Source: a virus. From it: a stretch of 64,000 nucleotides of DNA. This document shows, piece by piece, positions 16,531 through 24,041 of the stretch; position 1 is the first letter of the stretch, and each line of letters starts with the position of its first letter. The notes beneath the pieces were generated by a model. The model did no database searches and was not told the DNA's origin. It saw nothing but the letters and a program-made list of their open reading frames with translations. The position numbers and the translations under genes are program-made. The stretch covers positions 1-64,000 of IMG/VR virus record IMGVR_UViG_3300044713_000232; one strand, given 5' to 3'.

Positions 16531-17146
16531 GCGTCAACAGAAAACCTAGCGTCACGCGACTCAACGCTATGAACTCGTTCACTCTGAGCCCCAAAGCAGA
16601 ACGCGAGTACTCCTCGCGCCTTTTTGGGGAGAAGAGGTCCAACGGATCGAGCAGTGCCGCAGTAGCAGCATCGATCCGACCGCCGGTGAGGTATGGGATG
16701 ATGAGCAGCGCGTCTCCGGCCTCTGCGGCGCGCAGCGGTTTCGCCGGATTCAACGTGCCGCATTCGACGAATAACGAACCGTCTTCCGCGCACACGTCTG
16801 CCCAGCCGCCGGAGTACGCGCACCCCGACGCGCCGTCCACCCGCGCCTTCTTGTTGAGTGCATACGCGATGTATAGGCATAACTCTCGGTGCTTCCGTGT
16901 CCTACCAGAGAAGTTGGCTAGGAATCTATCGTCATCTAGTAGCTCCAACTCTTCTTGCGGTACTACATGCGGCATCGACAGGACACGGAGGACTACATCG
17001 CCGTTGTCGATCGTGTCGGCGAGTGGTGCAGCGTAGTAGTCTGGCGCAGGATCGTAACCGGGGCCGTCGTTCAACACCTCGGCAACGACAACGTCGATGG
17101 TCGCGCGCTCGCCGAACGGTTCGATGCAGCGGCGGAACGTTTTCAC
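16499..17146 (-). CDS. Unknown protein after the glycosyltransferase
   Basis: 215 residues starting from a GTG (VKTFRRCIEPFGERATIDVV) that overlaps the stop of the glycosyltransferase-XRE gene (GTGA). Mixed fold, no motif recognised. Its 3' end overlaps the integrase 3' end by about 30 bases. Confidence 0.65.
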   Translation of the reverse strand: MKTFRRCIEPFGERATIDVVVAEVLNDGPGYDPAPDYYAAPLADTIDNGDVVLRVLSMPHVVPQEELELLDDDRFLANFSGRTRKHRELCLYIAYALNKKARVDGASGCAYSGGWADVCAEDGSLFVECGTLNPAKPLRAAEAGDALLIIPYLTGGRIDAATAALLDPLDLFSPKRREEYSRSALGLRVNEFIALSRVTLGFLLTPTRSRRRRAP

Positions 17147-18177
17147 AGCACCGGCGCCGGGCACAACGCGAGCCACTGTTGCAGCTGCCCTGCTGTGAGC
17201 TCGATCTCGTCTGTCTCCACACGCGCAATGTAGCTCGGAGGCACCGACATCGCATCAGCGAGTGCTTCTTGCGTCAGTCCTGCGTGCTCGCGGCGGTAGC
17301 GCAGCTTGATGCCGACGTTGCGCGCGTTGCGAAGCGCATCGATGTGCACGCGGGTATCGAGCTGCGTCTCGCGCGGCTCTTGGTTGTCAACGGTGAAGCC
17401 GAGCTCCGCGAGGTGTCTGTCGAGGGCGCTCCTGTAACCGAAGCTGCCCCAGTGCACAAGGCGCGTGCTGATGTCGAGATACGACTGCCCCCCGATGGCT
17501 TTGAAGCGCTGCCCTATGACGATGTCGTCGCTTTGCCAGATGCCGTCCTTGTTGACGGCGTTGTCGAAGAGCATCATGCCGGGGTACGCTGACATCAGCG
17601 CTTCGATAGCGGCGCGGCTCATGGCGAAGAAGCCACCACCGACCCAATCGGCTTCGATGAACTGGTGCCCGAGGCACTTGAAGCCCCGCAGCTGCTTGCC
17701 GACGAAGTCGTGGTTCACGGGGATGTTGCCGCAGTAGTGCGGGGCAGCATCCTCGATACACTCTTCGTAGCTTTTGCCTGCGTCGGCGCATGCTGCGCGA
17801 AACGCTAGGGGATTCAGAGAGCGCTCGGCGTAGCTGCCACCGCTGAAGTGACTGCGCCCCGACAGGATGCTGCCGACGACTGCCTTCGCATCCTCGAGAC
17901 GGAACTCGGTGTCGTCGTCGAAGCTGAAGTAGACATCGTCGTCGCGCCCGCCGCCGGTGCGAGAGTGGCTCCACTTGAGGAATTCGTCGGCAAGTACGCT
18001 GCGCGCGAGATACAACGGGCACCGGCGGCTTCGCGTCGGCAGCGGCGCATCTGTGGCGTTGGCGAGCAGTAAGTCGCGGAACTCGTAGCAGCGCTTCTCG
18101 ATGTTCTCGGGGAGGCCTCTCAGCGAGGGGCAACAGATGAAGACGCCGGGGACGGCGTCGGGGGGCATGAGCGACAT
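17143..18177 (-). CDS. Glycosyltransferase-like domain fused to an XRE helix-turn-helix
   Basis: 344 residues in one uninterrupted frame. Residues ~1-255 look like a GT-A fold sugar transferase: GVFICCPSLRG, a DDDVYFSFDDDTEF segment with a DxD metal motif, and VGGGFFAMSRAAIEALM. Residues ~285-340 are an XRE-type DNA-binding domain: LRYRREHAGLTQEALADAMS then VPPSYIARVETDEIEL. I know of no standard protein with this pairing. It may couple modification of host surface or viral glycans to transcription control, or the XRE part may be made from an internal start. Coupled by ATGA to the 18177 gene. Confidence 0.78.
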   Translation of the reverse strand: MSLMPPDAVPGVFICCPSLRGLPENIEKRCYEFRDLLLANATDAPLPTRSRRCPLYLARSVLADEFLKWSHSRTGGGRDDDVYFSFDDDTEFRLEDAKAVVGSILSGRSHFSGGSYAERSLNPLAFRAACADAGKSYEECIEDAAPHYCGNIPVNHDFVGKQLRGFKCLGHQFIEADWVGGGFFAMSRAAIEALMSAYPGMMLFDNAVNKDGIWQSDDIVIGQRFKAIGGQSYLDISTRLVHWGSFGYRSALDRHLAELGFTVDNQEPRETQLDTRVHIDALRNARNVGIKLRYRREHAGLTQEALADAMSVPPSYIARVETDEIELTAGQLQQWLALCPAPVL

Positions 18178-18488
18178 CAGCTCCTCACTTTGATGGGGTT
18201 CTCAGGGTCGATGGTGATGCCGTTCTCGGTACACCACTTCACGTAGTCGGGGTCGGGCTTCATCAGGATGTAGACGCTGCCGCTGGCGGTAGTGACGCGG
18301 CGCCCTCTTGCGGAGACGACTTCGCTCGTCAGCACCTTGTAGTCAGCTAGCCGCGAATCTGGCTCGGGATCCCTGTAGCCCCTGAGACAGAGCCCCCCGC
18401 ATTCCGGCGCGAGGTACGGATCGCGGTAGGTGCTCCACTTGTGGAGTTTGTAGACACGCTCGAGGGTCTGTTTTGCTTCCTCACGCAT
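18177..18488 (-). CDS. Small unknown protein
   Basis: 103 residues beginning MREEAKQTLERVYKLHKWST, with a helical N-terminus and a strand-rich end. Translationally coupled to the glycosyltransferase-XRE gene. No domain recognised. Confidence 0.65.
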   Translation of the reverse strand: MREEAKQTLERVYKLHKWSTYRDPYLAPECGGLCLRGYRDPEPDSRLADYKVLTSEVVSARGRRVTTASGSVYILMKPDPDYVKWCTENGITIDPENPIKVRS

Positions 18489-18859
18489 TAGCGCTCCCAG
18501 GTAGTGAGAATCACCGGCAAGTGCGAAACGCTGCTACTGTACTCACGCGTGCGCCAGCCGCTTGATGGCGGTACGCCCTCTTCGATGGCGGTACCTTCGG
18601 GGTAGTTGCCGGTGTCTGGTAGATCCCACGGCGGCGCGCCGTCGTCGTCGAGCGCCGCGAGCTGCATCGACGTCGCCTCCGTCGTCGGGGGCGCCTCTGG
18701 CGCCGCAGGCGGTGCGAAGATGTCTTCGGGCGCTACCACACCACACTCGTAGCAGTGCGACACTACGGGGCCGCGTACACGCCTGGAGTGCGTACACTCC
18801 ATAACAAGTAGCAGCGTCTTCTTCGCCGCGGGCGGCTTCTTGCGCTTCTTGCGAGACAT
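18488..18859 (-). CDS. Unknown protein with basic N-terminus
   Basis: 123 residues starting MSRKKRKKPPAAKKT, with CTHSRRV and CYECG that could hold a zinc, then an acidic Pro/Ala-rich part. GGGAG precedes the ATG. No family recognised. Confidence 0.6.
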   Translation of the reverse strand: MSRKKRKKPPAAKKTLLLVMECTHSRRVRGPVVSHCYECGVVAPEDIFAPPAAPEAPPTTEATSMQLAALDDDGAPPWDLPDTGNYPEGTAIEEGVPPSSGWRTREYSSSVSHLPVILTTWER

Positions 18860-18912
18860 GTCGACTCCCTTTCGAGTCGATGCTAAGTCGCGCCGAGCCG
18901 TTGCGCTAGTAG

Positions 18913-19218
18913 CTAAGGCGTTTCTGTTTCGTCGCCAGCAGGCGCTTCCGGCGCGCCTTCGGGGGCGTCTTCGCCCTCGAGCTCGCTGATGATGTCGTCG
19001 CCGATGTAGAGGTCGCCTTCCGACATGTAGGCGAAGACAGCGTCGCACTCGGCTTCGTAGGCATCCTCGACGATGGTGTGCGCGGTGGTGTGCGCGACAC
19101 GCACCCAGAGCCCCTCACCGTTGCCGTAGGGCACCCAGAGAAAGCAGTCGTTCGCTCGCCGGATCATCCCGGCGAGCTCGCGCGGCGTCACGACATCCGA
19201 AGCTTCTTCGTCGGGCAT
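18913..19218 (-). CDS. Small acidic protein
   Basis: 101 residues, MPDEEASDVVTPRELAGMIR, strongly acidic C-terminus. GGAGG lies upstream of the ATG. Second gene of a short operon led by 19223-19438. Acidic phage proteins of this size are sometimes DNA mimics, but nothing here shows that. Confidence 0.6.
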   Translation of the reverse strand: MPDEEASDVVTPRELAGMIRRANDCFLWVPYGNGEGLWVRVAHTTAHTIVEDAYEAECDAVFAYMSEGDLYIGDDIISELEGEDAPEGAPEAPAGDETETP

Positions 19219-19222
19219 AGCG

Positions 19223-19438
19223 TCAGTCCTCCTCCGTGGCGTCATCGTCGTAGGCGTCGCGCAGTTTCTCCGCGCGCGTCTCGATGTCTTTGATCTTGCT
19301 GCGTGCGCGCTTGGTGCGCGAAGAGACCTCGCGCGCGCCAGCGTCGACGTCCTCAAAGACGGCGTCGAGCGCGCGCCCCACGGCCTTGACGCCGGTGGCG
19401 TAGAAGCTACGCAGGAGGTGCTTTGCGGCGGGGTGCAT
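19223..19438 (-). CDS. Small helical protein
   Basis: 71 residues, MHPAAKHLLRSFYATGVKAV, followed by a charged coiled-coil-like helix. First gene after a TAGGCT promoter hexamer 6 nt upstream. Function unknown. Confidence 0.65.
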   Translation of the reverse strand: MHPAAKHLLRSFYATGVKAVGRALDAVFEDVDAGAREVSSRTKRARSKIKDIETRAEKLRDAYDDDATEED

Positions 19439-19453
19439 GGGGTTAGCCTAGCA
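19439..19453 (-). promoter_or_regulatory. Leaderless-type promoter
   Basis: TGC-TAGGCT (TAGGCT at 19450-19445) ends 6 nt before the ATG at 19438; it lies just after the stop of the upstream membrane protein gene. Confidence 0.6.
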
Positions 19454-19455
19454 TG

Positions 19456-19626
19456 TCAACGGAACAGCCACGAGGCGCACTCCTTCACTACGTGCGGGTA
19501 GCCACACGAGGCGCCAGCGGTGTAGCTAATCGCTACCACCGTCAGCAGAAAGAGCAGGAAGTTGCGGCACCCGCGGGGTTCGTCGTGGGTATCAGTCTCG
19601 TAGTCGCTCTGCAACGGGTACCTCAT
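19456..19626 (-). CDS. 56-residue single-span membrane protein
   Basis: Begins MRYPLQSDYETDTHDEPRGC; the hydrophobic segment FLLFLLTVVAISYTAGA is a membrane helix, and the tail has two Cys. It starts just after the stop of the peptidase-like gene at 19629. Another member of this genome's large set of small membrane proteins. Confidence 0.6.
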   Translation of the reverse strand: MRYPLQSDYETDTHDEPRGCRNFLLFLLTVVAISYTAGASCGYPHVVKECASWLFR

Positions 19627-19628
19627 TC

Positions 19629-20375
19629 TCATGCAGCGTAGCGACAGCCGCGCCGGCTAGCACGGCTCGAGTGGTGCTTCTTGTTCTCGAATGCGCGTCC
19701 TGTCAGACTGCCGACCAGTCTCACGCCGCTTGTCGGCACAGCGACGATAGCGGCGTCGATGTACGCGCCTGGCTGCCTGAGGATGACGTAGCCACCAGGG
19801 GTACAGCCAGTTACCGACGTCAACGCACCTTGCTTGTCGTAGGGGCCGCTGGCGCCTGGGTCGAAAGCGGCAGTATAGAGGAAGTTCGGCACCATGACGC
19901 TATCAGCGTCGGCGTAGTCAGTGCCCTGCACGCGGTCGCACGTCTCGAAGGCCTCTTCGGTGCCATCGGCTCTGTCGGCCCAGCGGTTGGCGCCCGGGTC
20001 TCCGGCTGTTTCCGCTAGCTCGTGCCCCACGCCGACGCTGACAGGCATCTTGCTGCTGCTGTCGCCGAGCCAGCTGTCGAACTCGTCGAGCATCGCGTAG
20101 ATGATGGGGGTGCCATCGGCTTGCCGGTCGTGGTACGCGGCCGCATTCGGAACCGCGGTGTTGTCGTCGACGAGGTAGACGGGCGCTTCGCCTGATTGCG
20201 CGATGCCGTCGGCGGCGTAGCGCGCTTCGTAGTCGCCACCCCACACCGGCGCGAAGTCTTGGTTCAGCCAGTTAGCCAGCGACGTGGCCATCTGCTCCAG
20301 CACTGGGGCCGTGACGGGGCCGTACCCCGGATCCTTCGTCGATTGATTGATGAGGCAGAAACACATCGAGGGCAT
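19629..20375 (-). CDS. HExxE-type putative metallopeptidase, virion or secreted
   Basis: 248 residues. The centre reads SVGVGHELAETAGDPGANRW and then ETCDRVQGTDYADADSVMVP, the pattern of a family seen in phages and bacteria with HE-[VL]-x-E..DP, E-x-CDxVE and a final GGYVI motif (here GGYVILR). It resembles a zinc-peptidase fold but no activity is established to my knowledge. The C-terminus is basic. It borders the virion block. Confidence 0.6.
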   Translation of the reverse strand: MPSMCFCLINQSTKDPGYGPVTAPVLEQMATSLANWLNQDFAPVWGGDYEARYAADGIAQSGEAPVYLVDDNTAVPNAAAYHDRQADGTPIIYAMLDEFDSWLGDSSSKMPVSVGVGHELAETAGDPGANRWADRADGTEEAFETCDRVQGTDYADADSVMVPNFLYTAAFDPGASGPYDKQGALTSVTGCTPGGYVILRQPGAYIDAAIVAVPTSGVRLVGSLTGRAFENKKHHSSRASRRGCRYAA

Positions 20376-20629
20376 CAGTTACTCTCCTCTACGGCCTGTT
20401 CCGCGCGTCGTTCGCGCGCCATGCGGGCGAAGTCGAGCGCGTCTTCGCTTGCTAGAAACTCATCGCAGAAGGGAAGCGTGTGCAACGCAGCGGCAGTTGA
20501 CTCGAAGACACCAGGCTCCACCTCAAAGGGGAACTCGCTGTCGAGGGTGTACTCCCCGTCGCAGAAGGGGCACGGCGCCGTTACACACGTCGGAACCGCG
20601 CCTTTACGCTGCCACTTGACGTTAGCCAT
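20375..20629 (-). CDS. Small zinc-ribbon-like protein
   Basis: 84 residues starting MANVKWQRKGAVPTCVTAPC, with CVTAPCPFC as a possible metal site and an acidic helical C-terminus. Its stop overlaps the start of the peptidase-like gene and its start overlaps the gene before it. Confidence 0.6.
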   Translation of the reverse strand: MANVKWQRKGAVPTCVTAPCPFCDGEYTLDSEFPFEVEPGVFESTAAALHTLPFCDEFLASEDALDFARMARERRAEQAVEESN

Positions 20630-20813
20630 CTTTCTGCTCCAGCAGCTTCGCGTACTCCAGCGCAACCTTATCAGCTCGGCGTTTGGCTGCCATGTAAGCT
20701 CTGTTGAAGCCAATGCCGGGGCCGGGTTGCTGCCACAAGAGCTGCATGTCTTCCAGCAGCTCTCGCAGCTCCTTGCGCACTTCCGCGAGAGACCGTGGCG
20801 CCGAAGCTGTCAC
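20622..20813 (-). CDS. Small helical protein
   Basis: 63 residues from a GTG, mostly one long amphipathic helix. First gene of an operon whose TACGCT promoter hexamer ends 7 nt before the GTG. No domain recognised. Confidence 0.6.
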   Translation of the reverse strand: MTASAPRSLAEVRKELRELLEDMQLLWQQPGPGIGFNRAYMAAKRRADKVALEYAKLLEQKDG

Positions 20814-20826
20814 TGAGTACAGCGTA
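20814..20826 (-). promoter_or_regulatory. Leaderless-type promoter
   Basis: TACGCT (20826-20821) ends 7 nt before the GTG at 20813. The same hexamer and spacing occur at 22267 and 38602. Confidence 0.55.
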
Positions 20827-20846
20827 CGGCGCCTCGGGGCGGATAG

Positions 20847-21167
20847 CTAGTGGCTTTCCTTGGCGGGGTGGTTCACCGTCGGAGCGCCACCGTCAGTGAC
20901 GGCCTTGATGGCGAACGGCGGGGCGCCCTGCGCTGCGAGCAGGCTCGCGATGATGTCTTCGACGACCGAGAGCTCCGCGCCACCGCAGTGCATGGCGATG
21001 TCGGCGACGTTCGTATCGCCACTCTGGAGCTGGCCCTCGACGCAGGAGACGAGGTTGCCGACGTCGACGGGCGTCGAAGCGGGCGGCGTGTTGCACGCCA
21101 CATCGCTCGCTACGAGCGCGGCGATGATGGCGACTGCGCCGATTATGAGTCTATCGTTCTGGTGCAT
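20847..21167 (-). CDS. Small secreted or lipoprotein-like protein
   Basis: 106 residues starting MHQNDRLIIGAVAIIAALVA; the hydrophobic segment ends in SDVAC, a weak lipobox. The mature part has two more Cys and helices. AAAGGA precedes the ATG. Its start overlaps the end of the broken HNH gene. Could be a virion membrane protein or an envelope lipoprotein. Confidence 0.6.
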   Translation of the reverse strand: MHQNDRLIIGAVAIIAALVASDVACNTPPASTPVDVGNLVSCVEGQLQSGDTNVADIAMHCGGAELSVVEDIIASLLAAQGAPPFAIKAVTDGGAPTVNHPAKESH

Positions 21168-21634
21168 GGGGTCCTTTCTGAGGAACGTGTTTACCGTTCC
21201 GTGACACACGTCTGTACGTACGAAGAGGCGGAGAAGAGATCGCTTCTGAGGGGTTCCAGTCGTCTCTGGCAATGCGCTGGCGAATCAACGCCGCAGGTAC
21301 ACCTGTTAGCTTAGACCACTGCGAGATTGTTCTAGTGACACCGTCGACGGTCACGTAGTGATTGGAGCTCTTATTGTTCTGCTGCACTTCGGGGAGAGCC
21401 CACCGCACGTTGCCTGGCTCCGATGCGGTCGATCTGGTGCCGCGGTGATGGGCGAGGCCCTACAGCAGCAAAGAAGGCCTCGAATGATTCTGCGAAAGAT
21501 GGGTGCACACTGATATTGACGTAGCGCTCGTTACCGCGCTCATTCGAGCCCTTCCCGCACCGCCACTTCAACTGCTCCCACGCAGAGTATTCCGGAGACG
21601 TGGACATTCCGTGACGAGTATTACCGTGACCCAT
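21151..21634 (-). pseudogene. Broken HNH homing endonuclease
   Basis: The first part (GHGNTRHGMSTSPEYSAWEQ ... PSPRHQIDRI) and second part (EPGNVRWALPEVQQN ... VTRTISQWSKLTGV) are in different frames. Intact relatives here have DRI-DNxGxY-xPxN-RWA. At about 21419-21422 the DNxGxY stretch is missing and the frame shifts, consistent with a 17-base deletion in the catalytic core. It overlaps the 3' end of the GroES-like gene. Confidence 0.8.
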
Positions 21635-22004
21635 CACCGTTACGCACGGCGCGCCTCGCGGGGGAATCATCGTCCACAGCTATGCAAGCATAATGCCAGC
21701 TCAAAAACACGTCTTTGCCGTCAGGGTCTTTGAACCACTCACGAGGCGCAGCGTCGTTCACCAGCACGCGGTCGCCGGGTATGACTTCCACAGGCCAGAA
21801 GCGGCCTTGGTTATCCGTGTTGCCGGGACCGACGGCGATGACTGTACCCCAGTGCGCCTTCTTCTTCTCGCCCTTCGATACGTCGCGGGCGGTAGCGGGG
21901 ATGATGATACCGCCCTTCGTGGTCTCTTGGGGCTCGTCGGGGCGAATGAGGATGTGGTCCTTGATAGGACGCAGCCTATCGAGGGTGGGTAGCGTCATCG
22001 TCAC
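21621..22004 (-). CDS. GroES-like co-chaperonin
   Basis: 127 residues with LRPIKDHILIRPDEPQETTK, GGIIIP, GTVIAVGPGN and PGDRVLVNDAA, the Cpn10 signature with its mobile loop. Known phage GroES analogues (T4 gp31) help fold the major capsid protein, which fits its place beside the virion block. The last ~17 residues (SPARRAVRNGDGSR) extend beyond the usual end and overlap the HNH remnant, so the terminus may have been altered by that insertion. Confidence 0.85.
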   Translation of the reverse strand: MTMTLPTLDRLRPIKDHILIRPDEPQETTKGGIIIPATARDVSKGEKKKAHWGTVIAVGPGNTDNQGRFWPVEVIPGDRVLVNDAAPREWFKDPDGKDVFLSWHYACIAVDDDSPARRAVRNGDGSR

Positions 22005-22267
22005 GGCGTCGACTCTCCGTCGCCACCGCCGCTGGTGCCGCGCTTGCGATGAGTAGCCTTGCCACCCTTGCGACCGGCTTCGCGCGCCTCTTCGTGTGTA
22101 AACTCATGCGCAGTCCCCGCGACGTGTGCCGCCTTGCCGCCTCTGCGGCTGATCTCGCGGACGAGCGCGGGGTCCATCGCCGCGAATCCGCGGCGCTTCT
22201 TCGGGGGAGTGTTGGTGTCGTTGGAGGTGGCGTCGCCGTTGGCGCCGCCAGAGTTGGTGTCTTGCAT
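22001..22267 (-). CDS. KGG-repeat protein, second copy
   Basis: 88 residues starting MQDTNSGGANGDATSNDTNT, then RRGFAAMDPALVREISRRGG and EAGRKGGKATHRKRG. Same repeat type as the protein at 3926-4180. Start chosen because TACGCT ends 7 nt before it. Its stop overlaps the GroES start. Confidence 0.75.
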   Translation of the reverse strand: MQDTNSGGANGDATSNDTNTPPKKRRGFAAMDPALVREISRRGGKAAHVAGTAHEFTHEEAREAGRKGGKATHRKRGTSGGGDGESTP

Positions 22268-22280
22268 GGGGGAAAGCGTA
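22268..22280 (-). promoter_or_regulatory. Leaderless-type promoter of the KGG-GroES operon
   Basis: TACGCT (22280-22275), then 7 nt (TTCCCCC), then ATG. The 38602 gene has TACGCT-CTTCCCC-ATG, nearly the same layout. Confidence 0.6.
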
Positions 22281-22314
22281 AGCTCACCCCCACGCGAGTG
22301 CAAGTAGCGTCGAG

Positions 22315-22566
22315 CTACTTTTTCTTGAAGCCGAGCACGGCAGGCTTCGCAGTTGACTTGGCGGCGAGCGCGGCGGTGACGGCGGCGCTGCCCGGCGTCT
22401 TCAGCACGGCGAGGGACATGAAGAAGATGGGCATCACCATGATCAGCACCGTGACGACGTCGAGCTTCTGCCCACTCGCGAGAGCGGCTTGCAGCGCCTT
22501 GATGAGCGCCGGCAGGAAGCTACTGAGGAAGAGCAGGATGTCTTTCCAGTCCAACTTCGCGAGCAT
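22315..22566 (-). CDS. Two-span membrane protein (holin-like or virion)
   Basis: 83 residues. Hydrophobic segments at ~10-30 (ILLFLSSFLPALIKALQAAL) and ~38-56 (VVTVLIMVMPIFFMSLAVL), ending in KKK. Size and topology suit a holin, but the position inside the virion block equally suits a viral membrane protein. Confidence 0.65.
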   Translation of the reverse strand: MLAKLDWKDILLFLSSFLPALIKALQAALASGQKLDVVTVLIMVMPIFFMSLAVLKTPGSAAVTAALAAKSTAKPAVLGFKKK

Positions 22567-22568
22567 GA

Positions 22569-22931
22569 CTACACCTTCTTGCTGGTTCGGCGCCGAGCGC
22601 CGTCGTTGCTAAGCAACTCGTCGATCTTACCTTCGATGCGCGTGACGCGTTCGTCGATACTGCTAGCGAGGCGCTCTACGACTTGGGTGATACTTTTGTG
22701 CTCGGCGCGAGCAACTTCCACCTGCCCCTCGAGCCCCTTGCTCACCAACTCCGCGGCGTGGATACGCTCCTCATGGCGCACTAGCTGCGCCGTCTGCGCC
22801 TTTATGGTCTCAGCCTCGGCGGCTCTCACTTGATCGCGGAGCTTCTCGCGTGAGTGCGCGAGCCCCTGCACCGCCGCTGTGATGAGCGTGAGGAGTAGGG
22901 CGGTGAGCCCGATAAAGGCTTCGAGCGTCAT
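22569..22931 (-). CDS. Membrane-anchored coiled-coil protein
   Basis: 120 residues. N-terminal membrane helix (EAFIGLTALLLTLITAAVQG), then ~80 residues of coiled coil, ending in a basic RRRTSKK tail. Next to the two-span protein, so the pair could be a lysis unit or structural membrane proteins. Confidence 0.65.
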   Translation of the reverse strand: MTLEAFIGLTALLLTLITAAVQGLAHSREKLRDQVRAAEAETIKAQTAQLVRHEERIHAAELVSKGLEGQVEVARAEHKSITQVVERLASSIDERVTRIEGKIDELLSNDGARRRTSKKV

Positions 22932-22938
22932 GCGGTCC

Positions 22939-23802
22939 TTACCGCCGGCGGCGACGCAGACCTCGGTGGTGCACGACGACGCGCTTACCCTTGTGTTTCT
23001 TCAGCCACCACGCGCCGCCCACGATGGCGACGGCTGCGGCAGCAGCGCCGCCGAGGATGAGGAGGTTGATCGACGCGGCCGGCGTGCTGGGGGAGGGCCC
23101 GGGGCCAGGGCCGGGTGAGGGGCCGGGGCCATGCCCGCCGGAACAGCCGGGGGGCGCTCCCGCGCTCAGACTGTTCAACGCCGCCGCCACTGACGGCTCG
23201 TAGTTGCCGGTGTTGATAGGGACCTGATTGCCCGGGTTGGCTGCGTTCCAGGCTGCCTTGAAGGCGTGCACCGCTGAGTTGACGGCGCTGCCGGGTACCG
23301 CGACGTCGGCGCAGTAGTTGTTGATGTCGGCGTTGAGCGCCGAGATGGCGTTGGACGCGAGAGTCGCGAGGCCCGCACCGCCGCCCCCACCGCCGCCGCT
23401 CGCTTCCTGCTGGCACGCGCCGACAGCGTCGGACACGCTGCCCGCGGTGATGACGGCGCCGTCGGGGCAGGTATAGGTGCCGTCACCGTTGTCGACGGGG
23501 AGAGAGCTCTGCCCCGCGCCCACGTGCGGATGTCGCAACGAGACAGGCGCGCCGCTGTGTACTCGCATGCGTCGGTTGACGGCGGCGAGCCCGATGGCCT
23601 CGCTGCGCGCGGCACCCACGCCAGCGCCTACGGCGCCTCCGGCGGTGTAGCTGAAGACGCGGCCGTCCTTTTGGCGGAACCAGTAGCGGCCGTGCGCTAC
23701 GACAGGGCTCGCACCCATGCCGATGACGAGGGGCTTGCCAGCCTCGGTCTTCGTCGGCACGCTTCCGACGCCGACGTGTTCTTGCCATTTCTGCTGAGTC
23801 AT
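22939..23802 (-). CDS. Tail-anchored virion protein with basic tail
   Basis: 287 residues from the ATG giving MTQQKWQEHVGVGS, which overlaps the upstream stop (ATGA) and follows AGAGGAG. The ectodomain is Gly/Ala-rich with a poly-Gly run; a PGPGPSPGPG-like stalk follows, then one membrane helix (INLLILGGAAAAAVAIVGGA) and a positively charged end (KKHKGKR ... RRRRR). This architecture recurs in the block and suits a protein spanning an internal virion membrane with its tail facing DNA. Confidence 0.7.
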   Translation of the reverse strand: MTQQKWQEHVGVGSVPTKTEAGKPLVIGMGASPVVAHGRYWFRQKDGRVFSYTAGGAVGAGVGAARSEAIGLAAVNRRMRVHSGAPVSLRHPHVGAGQSSLPVDNGDGTYTCPDGAVITAGSVSDAVGACQQEASGGGGGGGAGLATLASNAISALNADINNYCADVAVPGSAVNSAVHAFKAAWNAANPGNQVPINTGNYEPSVAAALNSLSAGAPPGCSGGHGPGPSPGPGPGPSPSTPAASINLLILGGAAAAAVAIVGGAWWLKKHKGKRVVVHHRGLRRRRR

Positions 23803-24041
23803 TCGCGAGCCGCTCCTCTCATGAGCCATCCTAGCACGCCCCCAACGAGGAGGCTGCCGATGACGGCACCGCCGGACACGTACGTCGACGATGGCGTCGA
23901 GGGCGCCAAGGGCGCGGATGGCACAGTAGCCGGTGGCGCCGCCGGGGGCGCAGAGGACACCGTCTGCGGCGGGGCCCCGGGCGGCTGCCCTAGAGTCTCG
24001 CCCGGGGCACCGGTACCGGTGTGTAGCGCCAGATTAGCCAC
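23799..24041 (-). CDS. Small tail-anchored protein with Pro/Ala stalk
   Basis: 80 residues from a GTG (VANLALHTGTGAPG), overlapping the end of the upstream structural gene by 8 bases. Pro/Ala-rich stalk, then the membrane helix GGAVIGSLLVGGVLGWLM and RGAARE. Confidence 0.65.
   Translation of the reverse strand: MANLALHTGTGAPGETLGQPPGAPPQTVSSAPPAAPPATVPSAPLAPSTPSSTYVSGGAVIGSLLVGGVLGWLMRGAARE

Noticed and set aside
18913-19218. Anti-restriction DNA-mimic protein
   Set aside because: The protein is acidic and small, but this alone does not support a mimic; no family motif is visible.
22302-22323. Hairpin AAGTAGC-GCTACTT followed by T-run as a plus-strand terminator
   Set aside because: No plus-strand gene ends here; the T-run is the complement of Lys codons at the end of the minus-strand membrane protein gene.
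23802-23829. Leaderless promoter for an upstream ATG at 23829
   Set aside because: The candidate hexamer overlaps that ATG itself; the ATG at 23802 has a Shine-Dalgarno site and an ATGA overlap with the previous gene.
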